From A07HB70 sp964512675 (lineage in GTDB: Archaea; Halobacteriota; Halobacteria; Halobacteriales; Haloferacaceae): a stretch of DNA of 64,000 bases. The notes under the pieces were generated by a model. That model was not told where the DNA came from. It made no database searches and worked only from the letters and a program-made list of their open reading frames with translations. This document shows positions 8,357-18,026 of the stretch, piece after piece. The translations under genes and the position numbers were made by a program. Location of the stretch: positions 1-64,000 of the forward strand of contig CAZEJR010000004.1 in assembly GCA_964512675.1 (NCBI GenBank). The letters run 5' to 3'. How positions within the stretch are numbered: the first letter of the stretch is position 1; each line of letters opens with the position of its first letter.

Positions 8357-8776
8357 ATGGACGAGGTGACGCCACGACTCTACGTCGGGACGGACGACGA
8401 CGCCGACGACGCGGCGACGCTCCGCGACGGGGGTATCACGACGGTCGTGTCGCTGACACACCGGTCGCCCGAGCGGACGGTCGCCGACGTCACCGTCGTC
8501 GAGAGGCCGATGCTCGACGGGCCACAGAACGGCCGCGGGGCGTTCGCCGAGGCGGTCTCGGCGGCCCGGACCGCACTCGAGGGCGGCGAGACCGTCCTGG
8601 TCCACTGCTCCGCGGGCGCGTCACGGAGCCCGGCCGTCGCCGCGGCGACGCTCGCGCTCCACGAGGACCGGTCGCTTGAGGACGCGTTCGAGCAGGTGGC
8701 GGCCCGCCGTCCCGCTGCCGACCCGCACCCGGCGATGATCCGGCAGGCGGTCCACGTCCTCGACGACCTCGGGTGA
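8357..8776 (+). CDS. Dual-specificity protein phosphatase
   Basis: A 139-residue cysteine phosphatase. The P-loop is VHCSAGASRSPAV, with nucleophile Cys84 and Arg90 (HCxxGxxR). The likely general acid is Asp54 in PMLDGPQ. The N-terminal LYVGTDDDADDAATLRDGGITTVVSLT block is the usual DSP substrate-recognition region. The length equals that of a minimal DSP domain, with no extra domain. It probably acts in the cytoplasm on phosphoserine, phosphotyrosine or a small phosphorylated molecule; no neighbouring kinase indicates the target. Confidence 0.9.
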   Translation: MDEVTPRLYVGTDDDADDAATLRDGGITTVVSLTHRSPERTVADVTVVERPMLDGPQNGRGAFAEAVSAARTALEGGETVLVHCSAGASRSPAVAAATLALHEDRSLEDAFEQVAARRPAADPHPAMIRQAVHVLDDLG

Positions 8777-8804
8777 CCTCGGCGACGTGCGGTCGTCACG
8801 CGGC

Positions 8805-9263
8805 TCAGCTTCGCACCACCAGCACCCGCGTGTTGCGCCGCTGGTCGCGGTAGCCGCTCCCGGCGGGTGGCTTCACGTCGAGGACGAGCGTCCCTTCCTG
8901 CTGGTTCGCCCGCAGCGACGGGTCGACAGAGAGCGTCGCCGTCCCGTCTTCGCCCGTCGTCGCCTGTGCCACGCCGTCGAGCGTCGCGCTGTTGCTCTTC
9001 GCGAGGACTGTCGCCCCCGCGACGGGCGCCCCGTCGCTCCCGACGACCGTCACCTCGAGCTCGGTCGTCCCCGGCTCTACCACCTCCGGCTCGGGTCGAA
9101 CGTCGAGTTCGGTCGTCGTGAGACCCTGGACGCCCGAGAGGAGGTTGAGCATGATACTCAGGCTGGCGACGCCGACGACGAGTGCGATGACGAGCCGTAT
9201 CGGGAGCCCCTCGATCGCCCGCTCGTCGCGCCGGAACGCGCGCAGTCGGTCCGTGTCGAACAC
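8805..9263 (-). CDS. Membrane-anchored protein with Ig-like/carboxypeptidase-regulatory-like domain
   Basis: The 152-residue product, with a GTG start, has a basic N-tail, then GLPIRLVIALVVGVASLSIM at about residues 19-38 as one membrane anchor or pilin-like signal. Next comes a beta-rich domain with VVGSDGAPVAGATVLAKS and GEDGTATLSV, the repeat pattern of carboxypeptidase-regulatory or bacterial Ig-like folds. The arrangement suggests a cell-surface domain exposed outside the membrane. No peptidase-processing motif is certain. It is convergent with the DSP gene and divergent from the HerA-like ATPase. Function unknown. Confidence 0.65.
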   Translation of the reverse strand: MFDTDRLRAFRRDERAIEGLPIRLVIALVVGVASLSIMLNLLSGVQGLTTTELDVRPEPEVVEPGTTELEVTVVGSDGAPVAGATVLAKSNSATLDGVAQATTGEDGTATLSVDPSLRANQQEGTLVLDVKPPAGSGYRDQRRNTRVLVVRS

Positions 9264-9338
9264 GGGCCGACTGCTCCCGGCTCCACGTATAACCGGCCGG
9301 ACCGGGACTCAAGTGCGGTGGCGCGGCCACTCTCGCCG

Positions 9339-10367
9339 ATGCACGTCCTCGGACGGCCCGACGACACCGGCGGGCCGGCAGCGCGTCTCGGCTGCTACCG
9401 CGCCGCCGACGGGAGCGCGGGTGCGCCGGTCGGCCTCGACCTTGACCGCCCGCACGCGGCGCTGGTGGTCGGCAAGCGCGGGGCCGGCAAGACCCACACC
9501 CTCGGCGTCGTCGCCGAGGCGGCGGCTGCGGCGTCGGGCGTCGCGCCCGTCGTGGTCGACCCGATGGGCGCGCTCGGCGGCCTCGGTGCGGTCGGGACGG
9601 TCCGGCGTCCGAGCGTCCGCGCCGACGCGGTGCCGCCGCGCGAGTGGCCGGGGCTGGTCGACGTCGACCCGACGGGCGGCCCAGGCGGTCTCGTCTGGCG
9701 TGCCGCGGCAGCCCGTGAGACACTCGACGGGATGGCAGCCCACGTCGACGGGAGCGACGCCGCGCCGGTCCCGCGCCGCGCCGCCGCGAACGCTCTCCGG
9801 CTCGCGGCCTCGTGGGACGTCTTCGACCCTGCGGGGCTGGACGCGGCGTCGCTCGCGAGCCCCGGCGCGACGGTGCTCGACTGCGCTGACCTCTCCGACG
9901 CCGCCGCGAGTGCCGTCGTCGCCGCCGTCGCTCGGGCGCTGTACGACGCGCGGGTCGCAGACCGGGTTCGGCGGCTCCCGTGGCTCCTCGTCGACGAGGC
10001 CCACGCGTTCCTCGACGGCAGCGCCGCGGACGCGGCGCTCCGGACGCTCCTCACCCGTGGCCGGGCGCCGGGTGTCTCCTTCGTCGCCGCCACGCAACGC
10101 CCGGGAGCGCTCCCGTCGGTCGCACGCTCACAGGCCGACCTCCTCCTCGCCCACCGTCTGACTGCCGAGCCGGACGTTGCGGCGCTGACTGCGGCGACAC
10201 CGACGTACCTCGACGGGACGCTCCGCGAGCGTCTGCCCCGCGAGACGGGCGCGGCGGTCGTCGTCGACGACGCGACCGAGTCGGTCCATGGCGTGCGGGT
10301 TCGCGGGCGCGAGACGGCAGACGAGGGGACGAGCCCGCGGGCCTCGCGGCGCGGCGAGCGGGCGTGA
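9339..10367 (+). CDS. HerA/FtsK-type ATPase
   Basis: The 342-residue P-loop ATPase has Walker A VVGKRGAGKTHT at about residues 46-57, Walker B LPWLLVDEAHAFL around 222-234, and a downstream sensor block SFVAATQRPGALPSVARSQ. This is the pattern of the HerA and VirB4-related family that moves DNA or helps end resection. It lacks a long HerA N-terminal barrel domain, so it is a short family member. The ATG at 9339 is chosen because homology starts immediately after it; the longer frame upstream shadows the divergent gene. No nuclease partner (NurA) is adjacent, so its role is open. Confidence 0.72.
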   Translation: MHVLGRPDDTGGPAARLGCYRAADGSAGAPVGLDLDRPHAALVVGKRGAGKTHTLGVVAEAAAAASGVAPVVVDPMGALGGLGAVGTVRRPSVRADAVPPREWPGLVDVDPTGGPGGLVWRAAAARETLDGMAAHVDGSDAAPVPRRAAANALRLAASWDVFDPAGLDAASLASPGATVLDCADLSDAAASAVVAAVARALYDARVADRVRRLPWLLVDEAHAFLDGSAADAALRTLLTRGRAPGVSFVAATQRPGALPSVARSQADLLLAHRLTAEPDVAALTAATPTYLDGTLRERLPRETGAAVVVDDATESVHGVRVRGRETADEGTSPRASRRGERA

Positions 10368-10384
10368 TCGCCGCCGAGCGCCCG

Positions 10385-12310
10385 CTACGCTCCCAGCGCC
10401 GCGAGCTTGCCACCCGCGGCAACGGTCGCCCGCTGGTCGGGCGTGAGGTCGACCGCGACCTCGAACGTCCAGTCGCCGTCGACCTCGACGGTCAGTCGGT
10501 CCGCGCCGCCGTCGACCCGGTCGGCGACGTCGCCGACGACGGCGAGGTGGTCACCGGGCTCGATCCGACCGTAGACGGCCGGGTCGACGAACCGCAGCGG
10601 GGCCACGCCGAAGTTGACCAGATTCTCGAAGTGGATGCGCGCGAAGCTCTTGGCGATCACGCCGTGGACGTCGAGCACCGCCAGCTCGAGCGCCGCGTTC
10701 TCGCGCGAGGAGCCCTGACCCCAGTTCTCGCCGGCGACGATCCACCCGCCATCGGCCTCGCGCGCCTTCCGGGGGAACGCCTCGTCGACCCGGGTGAGCG
10801 TGTGGTCGGCGCAGGCCTGTGGGTCGGACCACAGCGAGATGACGTCGGCGCTGGCGGGCACGATGTGGTCCGTGGTGACGTCGTCGCCCGCTCTCGTGAT
10901 CACCGGGCCGGCGAGCGCCGCGCCGAGCGGGTCGCCCGGCGGGACGGTCCCGATCGTCTCGCCGCGTTCGACGGTCGCCGTCGGGTCGGGGTCGAGAATC
11001 TCGTCGTTGCGGCGCGTCATGTCCTCCGGGAGCGCGACGGTCGGCGGGGTCAGGTCGGTCCCGCGCGGGTCGACGATCTCGCCCGCGACCGCGCTCGCGG
11101 CCACGACCGCCGGCGACGCGAGATAGACCGCGTCGTCCGGCTGACCCGAGCGCCCCCGGAAGTTCCGATTGAACGCACGCAGCGAGACCGAGTCCGGCGC
11201 CGGGACGTGTCCCTGCCCGATGCAGGCACCGCAGGTCGACTCCGAGACGCTCACGCCGGCGGCGTACAGCTCCGTCGTCCCGCCCTCGCGCGAGAGCAGT
11301 TCGACCGACCGCTTCGACGCCGGCGCGACGACCGCGTCCGTCCGCCCGGCGACCGTCTCGCCGGTCACGACGTCGGCGACGGCGGCGATGTCGGCGTACG
11401 ACCCGTTCGTACACGTGCCGACGATCGCCTGGTCGACCGGCGTCCCCGCGACCTCGTCGACGGGGACGACGTTGTCCGGCATCGACGGCGTCGCGACCAG
11501 CGGCTCGACGGCAGACAGGTCGACCGCGATCCGGTCGTGGTACGTGGCGTCCTCGTCCGGCGACAGCGGCTCGAAGTCCTCCTCGCGACCGAGCCGGCGG
11601 AGGTGCCGACGGGTGCGCTCGTCGCTCGGGAAGATCGCCGAGGTCGCGCCCAGCTCTGTCGCCATGTTCGTGATGGTGCACCGCTCGGGCACCGAGAGCG
11701 TCTCGACGCCGGGGCCGGTGAACTCGAACACCTTTCCGACGCCGGCTTTCACCGACCGGCGGCGCAGCAGTTCGAGGATGACGTCCTTCGCGCCGACCCA
11801 GTCGTCGAGCTCGCCGGTCAGCCTGACCGCCACGACCTCGGGCATCTCGAGGGTGTACGGCTCGCCGGCCATCGCCAGCGCCACGTCGAGTCCTCCGGCA
11901 CCGATCCCGACCGCGCCGAACCCGCCCATGGTCGGACTGTGAGAGTCACAGCCGACGAGGACGTCGCCGGGTCTGATCCACTGCTCGCGCTGGACCTGGT
12001 GACAGATCCCGTTTCCGGGCTTCGAGAAGTGGCCGCCGTACCGCCGGGTCGCGGTTCGCAGGTACCGGTGGGTGTCGGTGTCGGCGCCGTCGATCTGGAG
12101 CGTCTGGTGGTCACAGTGCTGTGCGGCGACCTCGACGTCGACCTCGCCGAGCCCCAGCGCCTCGAACTCCATCCACACGAGCGGTCCTAAGACGTCGTGG
12201 AGGAGCACCTGGTCGACGGCCACCTCGATCCGTTCGCCCGGAACGGGGTCACCGCCGGCCAGGTGGTCGAGTAACACGCGTTCCGTGAGCGTCCGTCCGT
12301 CGTCGGTCAC
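10385..12310 (-). CDS. Aconitate hydratase family protein
   Basis: About 641 residues in the short archaeal/bacterial aconitase arrangement. The [4Fe-4S] ligands are visible as Cys in VGTCTNGSYAD and the CxxC of STCGACIGQGHVPA. Substrate-site blocks are CDSHSPTMGGFGAVGIG near residue 145 and the swivel-domain GENWGQGSSRENAALE near residue 530. The family interconverts citrate and isocitrate via cis-aconitate. GTG at 12310 gives VTDDGRTLTERVLLDHL, which aligns with known starts; other in-frame GTGs lie 4-12 codons upstream. Because haloarchaea often carry several aconitase-like genes, this may be a paralog with a related substrate. Confidence 0.85.
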   Translation of the reverse strand: MTDDGRTLTERVLLDHLAGGDPVPGERIEVAVDQVLLHDVLGPLVWMEFEALGLGEVDVEVAAQHCDHQTLQIDGADTDTHRYLRTATRRYGGHFSKPGNGICHQVQREQWIRPGDVLVGCDSHSPTMGGFGAVGIGAGGLDVALAMAGEPYTLEMPEVVAVRLTGELDDWVGAKDVILELLRRRSVKAGVGKVFEFTGPGVETLSVPERCTITNMATELGATSAIFPSDERTRRHLRRLGREEDFEPLSPDEDATYHDRIAVDLSAVEPLVATPSMPDNVVPVDEVAGTPVDQAIVGTCTNGSYADIAAVADVVTGETVAGRTDAVVAPASKRSVELLSREGGTTELYAAGVSVSESTCGACIGQGHVPAPDSVSLRAFNRNFRGRSGQPDDAVYLASPAVVAASAVAGEIVDPRGTDLTPPTVALPEDMTRRNDEILDPDPTATVERGETIGTVPPGDPLGAALAGPVITRAGDDVTTDHIVPASADVISLWSDPQACADHTLTRVDEAFPRKAREADGGWIVAGENWGQGSSRENAALELAVLDVHGVIAKSFARIHFENLVNFGVAPLRFVDPAVYGRIEPGDHLAVVGDVADRVDGGADRLTVEVDGDWTFEVAVDLTPDQRATVAAGGKLAALGA

Positions 12311-12843
12311 GCCGCTCGTTCTCGAAGCGTCCACATAACTGTTCACCCGCGACGACGGCGCGACGGCCTGGCGTCGCCCCCCGCCGTCGTCCGGCGTCCG
12401 GCGTCCGGCGTCCCGTTCCGTCGGGAGCGCGCCGGCGTGCCGGTCCCGCGGCCCGACTGCCGTCTCCCGACGCTCGCGGGTCCGTCTCCGTCCGCTGAGG
12501 CGGACACACGGTCCCCACGCGCCGGTCCCCGTCGGCGACCGACCGCTCTCCGCGGCCGGCGCAGACACACGACCGGGTCGGAGACGCCGCTCGACCCGGC
12601 CGACGAGTGTCGTCTCGGCCCCGGGCGTTCTCGACGACTGAACCCTCTCGGAACTGTCTTATCTGCCCGGACACGCCTGTGACACGTCGGCGTACCCCAC
12701 CTTTCCCCAGACACGCCGACACCGGGCTCTCACCCCCTCCCCGGATCTCGTGTCCCGACCACCGACCCCGCAGTCGGCCCGGGTCGTCGTGTCAGTTCGG
12801 GGCCTCGTGCACCTACGCGGCGATCGGCGACCGGCGCGCGACC
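12311..12843. other. 533-bp gap without a convincing gene
   Basis: Open frames here are Arg/Pro-rich shadows with no recognisable motif. At 12388-12414 a seven-base unit CGTCCGG is repeated almost four times. The stretch separates two minus-strand genes and may hold the aconitase promoter, but I see no clear TATA-like box; the only AT-richer spot is around 12655-12665. Confidence 0.4.
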
Positions 12844-15357
12844 TCAGCCGTCCACGGTGTCGACCCCGGTGATCTCGATCCGGGCTCCGCCCCGTTCGCT
12901 CTCGCCGACGTCGACCGTCCACCCGTGTGCGTCGACGACCTGTGCGACGATCCGGAGCCCGAACCCGGTCCCGTCGTCGGCGGTCGAGTAGCCCGCGTCG
13001 AACACGCGGTCGCGGTCCCCCTCGGGGATCCCGGGGCCGGTGTCAGCCACGTAGAACCCGCCGTCTGTCTCGCCGACACGGACGGTCACGTCCTCGCCGC
13101 CGTGTTCGACCGCGTTCCGGTACAGGTTCTCGAACAGCTGTCGGAGCCGGCTCCGGTCGGCTCGGACGGTCCGGGTCGCCTCGACGTCGAGCGTCGCCGT
13201 CCCGGTGGCGGCGGTCTGCCAGCTCTGCTCGGCGACGTCCGCGAGGGGCACCGACTCTACCTCCTGTACCGTCTCGTCCTCCCGCGCCAGCGTCAGCAGG
13301 TCGTCGACGAGCGCCTGACTCCGGTCGACCGCGTCGGCTGCCCGGTCGAGGTGGTCGCTCTCGCACGCCTCTCGTGCCAGGTCGATCCGGCCCTGTGCGA
13401 CGCTGAGTGGACTCCGGAGGTCGTGGCTGACGATCCCGGCGAACTCCTCGAGGCGCTCGTTCTGCCGGGCGAGCGCCCGTCGCCGCTCGACCCGCTCGGT
13501 GACGTTCTGTGACACCGCTATCCCGTAGGCGACCGTCCCGTCGTCGTCCCGGACCGGCACCGTCTGTATCCGGTACTGCTCGCCGTCGAGCGACTGTTCG
13601 AACGTCCCGCCGTCTCCGGCGAGCGTCTCGCGGTAGTGTGTGACGGTCTCGTCGGCGACCTCCTCCGGAAACAGGTCGTGGGGCTGCTCGCCGACCACGT
13701 CCTCCGGGGAGAGCCCGACCGCGGACAGCCCCTGGCCGCCGGCCCGCACGTACCGGAGGTCCGGGTCGAACAGGAAGACGGCCCCGTCCGGGAAGTTCTC
13801 GATCAGCGTCTGGTACTGGTTCGTGACCGCGTCGAGCGCCCGGTCCCGTGCTCGTCTGTCCGTGACGTCCCGGCTGTTGACGACGAGCCCCTCGACTGCA
13901 GGGTTGGCGAACTGGTTGTTCGCGTTCGCCTCCATCCACCGCCACGACCCGTCGGCGTGCCGGGCGCGGTACTCGACTGTCCCGCGCGGGTTCGGGGTGG
14001 CGACCCACTCCTCGAACACGTCCCTGACCGCGTCGCGGTCGTCCGGGTGGACGTACTCCCACGCCGTGTCGCCGACGGTCTCGTCGGGGTCGTAGCCGAG
14101 GACGCGCTCGACCGACGGACTCTGGTACTGGAACCGGCCGTCGCGGTCCACGACAGAGATGACGTCGTTCGACTCCTCGACGAGCGCCCGGACCCGCTGT
14201 TCGCGCTGTCGACGCTCGGTCAGGTCTCGACCGATCCCGACGAGTCCGACGGTCGTCCCGTCGTCGTCGGTCAGCGATGCCCCGGTGAACTCGTGGGGGA
14301 TCCGCCTCCCGTCGGCGGTGAGCAGATCTGCCTCGACCGTGTCCCGGTCACCCGACAGAGCCGTCTCGACCGCGTCTGTGATCGTCTCGCGCTCGTCTTC
14401 GGGGACCAGTTCGGTCGCGGTCATCGCGGCGAGGGCGTCGTCGTCGTAGCCCGTCACCTCGGACAGGCGGCTGTTCCACCGCTGGAGCCGCAGGTCCGTG
14501 TCGACGACGTAGAACAGGTCGTCAAGCGCGTCCAGCGCCTGCCGGTTGAGCCGCTGTTCCGCGTCGAGTGCCCGCTTGCGCCGACGCCGTTCGGTGACGT
14601 CTTCGAACGTGACGACCAGCCGTTCGACCTCGCCCGCCGACGTGACGGGGGTCGCCCGACACTCCCGGACCACGCGGCCGACCGGCAGCGTGAGCGAGAT
14701 CGTGTACTCGACCGGTCCACGCCGCTCGACGCACGCGCGGTACGCTCCGGCGACCTTCTGTCCGTTCGCCGGGCCGAACGCCTCGCGCGGCGTCTCGCCG
14801 AGGATCTCCTCGCGACTGTGGCCGATGAGCTCGACTGCCCGCGGGTTACACCGCCGGTAGCGGAACCCGTCGTCCTCGACGGTCACGAGCAGCAGGGCGT
14901 TCTGCGTGTTCTCGAAGACGGCGGCGTACTCCTCGCGTGTCTCGCGGAGGCGCGCCTCCGTCCGGTACTGGTCGACGCCGTTCCGGATCCGGTTCGCCAG
15001 CAGTTCGAACTGGTCGGTGCCCGACCGCTTCCGGAGGTAGTCGGTCGCGCCCGCGGAGACCGCGTCGCTGGCGACCGCCTCCGACCCCTCGCCGGTGAAC
15101 AGGACGAAAGGGAGGTCCGGGTGCCGCTCGCGGACGGCCTCGAGGAGTTCGAGGCCGTCTCTCCCCGGCATGTTGTAGTCGGAGACCACACAGTCCGGCG
15201 GCTGCTCGTCGATCAGCGCTACGGCCCGGGCGGCACTGGCCGCCGTCTCGACGGTCAGCCTGTCGTCGTCCCGCTCGAGGAACGCCGCGGTCGTCTCTGC
15301 GAAGTCCGGATCGTCGTCGACGTAGAGCACCCGGATATGTCTTCGAGACGACGTCAT
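12844..15357 (-). CDS. Hybrid sensor histidine kinase: receiver, four or more PAS domains, kinase
   Basis: An 837-residue cytoplasmic signalling protein without membrane segments. Residues 8-120 form a receiver domain with acidic pocket VDDD and phospho-acceptor Asp60 (VVSDYNMPG). PAS/PAC units follow, recognisable by endings such as VVTFEDVTERR, LVGIGRDLTERR, VVNSRDVTDRR and AVSQNVTERV. The C-terminus has the HisKA box GIVSHDLRSPL (His near 645) and HATPase boxes NLYRNAVEHGG, DTGPGIPEGD and GTGFGLRIV. Translation most likely starts at ATG 15357, just before RRHIRVLYVDDD; the longer frame has no homology. The partner regulator is not adjacent, so the input receiver may be controlled by another kinase. 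Confidence 0.9.
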   Translation of the reverse strand: MTSSRRHIRVLYVDDDPDFAETTAAFLERDDDRLTVETAASAARAVALIDEQPPDCVVSDYNMPGRDGLELLEAVRERHPDLPFVLFTGEGSEAVASDAVSAGATDYLRKRSGTDQFELLANRIRNGVDQYRTEARLRETREEYAAVFENTQNALLLVTVEDDGFRYRRCNPRAVELIGHSREEILGETPREAFGPANGQKVAGAYRACVERRGPVEYTISLTLPVGRVVRECRATPVTSAGEVERLVVTFEDVTERRRRKRALDAEQRLNRQALDALDDLFYVVDTDLRLQRWNSRLSEVTGYDDDALAAMTATELVPEDERETITDAVETALSGDRDTVEADLLTADGRRIPHEFTGASLTDDDGTTVGLVGIGRDLTERRQREQRVRALVEESNDVISVVDRDGRFQYQSPSVERVLGYDPDETVGDTAWEYVHPDDRDAVRDVFEEWVATPNPRGTVEYRARHADGSWRWMEANANNQFANPAVEGLVVNSRDVTDRRARDRALDAVTNQYQTLIENFPDGAVFLFDPDLRYVRAGGQGLSAVGLSPEDVVGEQPHDLFPEEVADETVTHYRETLAGDGGTFEQSLDGEQYRIQTVPVRDDDGTVAYGIAVSQNVTERVERRRALARQNERLEEFAGIVSHDLRSPLSVAQGRIDLAREACESDHLDRAADAVDRSQALVDDLLTLAREDETVQEVESVPLADVAEQSWQTAATGTATLDVEATRTVRADRSRLRQLFENLYRNAVEHGGEDVTVRVGETDGGFYVADTGPGIPEGDRDRVFDAGYSTADDGTGFGLRIVAQVVDAHGWTVDVGESERGGARIEITGVDTVDG

Positions 15358-15544
15358 CACACTATACTCGACCGCCTCCCACAAACCGATTGTGGACGAC
15401 TCACGCGGCGACTCCGGGCTAGCCGCCTCGAGACCCGGCGAGGCCACGGGTCCGGCGACCCTCGCCGTCTCCCCGGTCGTCTCGCCCGAGCGGCAGCCAC
15501 GGCGGCATCCCTGCGCTCAAGTCGTCCGGACACGAGATCGACAC

Positions 15545-15907
15545 GTGTGGCCCCACGCTGCGGACGAGCGCAGCCCGGACGGCCGGTCGCTCGCCTCCGT
15601 GTTCGGCGGTGCCGGACTGGCGGCGATGGTGTTTGCACACCTCGTCTGGGACCCCGCGCTCACCCTCCTCGGGGTGGCGGCGTTCGGCGTCGGCGAAGAG
15701 GACGCCGCGTTCGTCCGGACGCTCCTCGCGGTCCACCCCGCGCTCTGGCTCGGCGCGAAGGTGCTGTACGTCGGCGGCGGTGCGACCGTTCTCTACTGGA
15801 CCGACGCCTACCGCACCCCGATCGCCGGGGTCCTGCTGTGGGCCGTGGCCGTCTACGGGGTCGTGGCGCCGCTCGGGTGGCTGGAGCTGCTGCTCGGCGC
15901 GCGGTGA
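15545..15907 (+). CDS. Small membrane protein, unknown function
   Basis: About 120 residues if translation starts at the GTG at 15545; a longer reading from 15392 overlaps the divergent kinase start and is less likely. Three or four hydrophobic segments are seen: LASVFGGAGLAAMVFAHLVW, TLLAVHPALWLGAKVLYVGG, and PIAGVLLWAVAVYGVVAPLG running into WLELLLG. I do not recognise the family with certainty. Short polar loops suggest a compact inner-membrane protein. The neighbouring sensor and cysE genes give no functional clue. Confidence 0.6.
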   Translation: MWPHAADERSPDGRSLASVFGGAGLAAMVFAHLVWDPALTLLGVAAFGVGEEDAAFVRTLLAVHPALWLGAKVLYVGGGATVLYWTDAYRTPIAGVLLWAVAVYGVVAPLGWLELLLGAR

Positions 15908-16050
15908 CCCGGCTCGGCCGGCCACGCCGGCTGTGACGAGCGCGACGCCGGCGACGGAGCCGGAGACCCGCCGTCGAGGGCGTCGGCGCCGCGCTCCCGG
16001 CGGCGGCCACACGGAACGCACATGTCCGGGCAGCCCCACGGCAGACACAG

Positions 16051-16920
16051 ATGGTGTACGAGTACACCGGCGATGCTCACGGCGACCTCGTCGCGTCATA
16101 CCGCGCCGACGAACCGCCCTTCCCGACGGACTCGGCGCGGTCGCACCCCCGCCGCGACTCGCTGCGCGACGAGCCGCCGCTGCTCAAGCGGCTCCTGTTC
16201 CCGCGGTGCTGGAACGGGACGGCGCTGCTCGGCGACCCCGACACGACACGCGCCCGCCTGACCGACCTCGGCCGGTGTCTACACACCGGGGTCGTGGCCT
16301 ACGCCGACGAGGCGGACGACCCGATCGCGGTCGTCGACCGGGTGCTCGACCGCCTGCCGGCGATCCGCCGTACGCTGAAGAAGGACGCAACGGCTGCGTA
16401 CAAGGGCGACCCGGCGGCGAAGAGCTACTGCGAGATCATCCGGTCGTACCCCGGATTTCAGGCGACCCTGACCCACCGGGTCGCACACGTCCTCTACGAG
16501 GCCGGGAGCGTCCAGTACGCCCGTGAGCTCGCCGAGTACGCGAAGAGCGAGACCGGGATCGACATCCACCCTGGCGCGACGGTCGGCGACCACTTCTTTA
16601 TCGACCACGGCACCGGCGTCGTCGTCGGCGAGACGGCGACCGTCGGCGACTGGGCGCGGATCTACCAGAACGTCACGCTCGGCGCACTCCACTTTGAGGA
16701 GGCGGAGGGCGACGACCACATGCTGGCGAAGGGGTACAAGCGCCACCCGGACGTCGGCGACCACGTCGTCATCGGCGCGGGGAGCAACGTCCTCGGCCCG
16801 ATCGAGATCGGCGACCACGTGAGCATCGGTGCGAACTCGTGGGTGACGGAAGACATCCCGGACCACACGAGTGTGTTCATCAGCGACCACCCCGACCTGG
16901 AGCGAAAGCCCAACGGGTAG
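16051..16920 (+). CDS. cysE: Serine O-acetyltransferase (CysE/EpsC type)
   Basis: The 289-residue protein activates serine with acetyl-CoA for cysteine synthesis. An N-terminal helical region (to about residue 160) precedes a left-handed parallel beta-helix of hexapeptide repeats: GIDIHPGATVGDHFFIDHG, then GVVVGETATVGDWARIYQNV and VVIGAGSNVLGPIEIGDHVS followed by IGANSWV. The catalytic His-Asp pair lies in FIDHGTGVVVGET. The roughly 100-residue helical N-domain matches the EpsC-like longer class rather than minimal maltose-acetyltransferase relatives. The ATG is at 16051. No cysteine synthase gene is adjacent in this window. Confidence 0.92.
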   Translation: MVYEYTGDAHGDLVASYRADEPPFPTDSARSHPRRDSLRDEPPLLKRLLFPRCWNGTALLGDPDTTRARLTDLGRCLHTGVVAYADEADDPIAVVDRVLDRLPAIRRTLKKDATAAYKGDPAAKSYCEIIRSYPGFQATLTHRVAHVLYEAGSVQYARELAEYAKSETGIDIHPGATVGDHFFIDHGTGVVVGETATVGDWARIYQNVTLGALHFEEAEGDDHMLAKGYKRHPDVGDHVVIGAGSNVLGPIEIGDHVSIGANSWVTEDIPDHTSVFISDHPDLERKPNG

Positions 16921-18026
16921 CGGGGGCGTGGTCCCGGCACCCCGGACTGTGCCGGTCGCCCTCCGTCTGCGGCGGTCTCGGCTACGCCGCAGTCCGACCA
17001 CGGACCACCGTCACCTCTCGCCGTCGACCCGGCCGGTGGTGAGTCGTCGCCGGCCCGTCGTCGGGCTCCGACACGACGGTGCTCGGCGCTACGGCCCTCC
17101 TCGACCCGGCCTCCTGTCGCTCCGTCGACCCGGCCTCGCCGGGCGAGGCGCCGGCAGACGGCGTGGTCCAGTACCTCGACCTGACGCCGGGCCAGCAGCG
17201 CGTCTTCGACGAGGCACGGGCGGCGGACGGCACCGCCGGGGGCCCCGCGGACGTCGACGAGCAGGTGTGTGGATCGACGACCGGCACGCCGCGGCCAGAA
17301 CCGGACCTGCCGCGCGACCGTCGCGACGGCGTAGCGTCCCCACCGTCTGGCCGTCCGAGACGACCGGGGTGCCCCACCGACCGTCGGTCGGCGCCCGTGC
17401 TCCCGCGCCGTCGGCGTCGTCACGCGCACCTCGACGCTCGGGTCGTCGGCGACGTGGTCGACGAGGAGCGCGCACGACCCCGGCCTGCTCCGCCGTGAGG
17501 TCGGCGAGCGTCCCGAACGGCTCGTCGAACGACACGGCTGCGTGGATCCGGAGGATCGTGCAGCCGGCCACCTCCTGCCAGAGCGCGCGAGACCCTCTTC
17601 GTGGACGTCGCTCTCCGGATCGCCCGGGAACAGGCGATCGAGACCGTCGTCGACGTCGTGAACACCGGCCTCGAGCGCGACGAGTGTGCGCTGTCGACAG
17701 CGGACGGCGAGCACGCGTCCGACCTGCTCGACCGCGCGTTCCGGGCACGGCGCGACGAGGACCACGTGCGATCCCGGCGCGCCGGGGCATGACGGACACA
17801 CGCAGCCGGCCCCCTCCGTCGTGTGTCGGCACGCACCGGCGCGCACGCGCTAAGGCCCGTCGGGTCCGGTCTGGATCTCCCGGGCCGTGGCTGTCGGTCG
17901 ACGTGCCGACCGGGTCTGTCCAGTCCGACCCGCCGACGCGCCCTCTCTGTTCTCCGTCGCTCGGCGTCAGGCGCCAGCCGCCCGCCGCGTCGAACAGTTA
18001 TCGGTCTCGCGCCCCGTGGTCCGCCG
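16921..18026. other. 1.1-kb apparently eroded region between cysE and the aminopropyltransferase-like gene
   Basis: No intact gene is supported. On the minus strand, protein-like fragments appear in alternating frames between about 17790 and 17420: SHVVLVAPCPERAVEQVGRV, then EVAGCTILRIHAAVSFDEPF and GTLADLTAEQAGVV, then LLVDHVADDPSVEVRVTTPT. Joined with two frameshifts they read as one soluble domain I cannot name. On the plus strand near 17160, VVQYLDLTPGQQRVFDEARA is another protein-like fragment. I interpret the region as decayed coding sequence, with low confidence. Confidence 0.35.

Noticed and set aside
12388..12414. Seven-base unit repeated nearly four times, considered as a CRISPR-like or regulatory repeat
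   Set aside because: Far too short and contiguous for CRISPR (no spacers) and not placed at a recognisable promoter; probably simple slippage.
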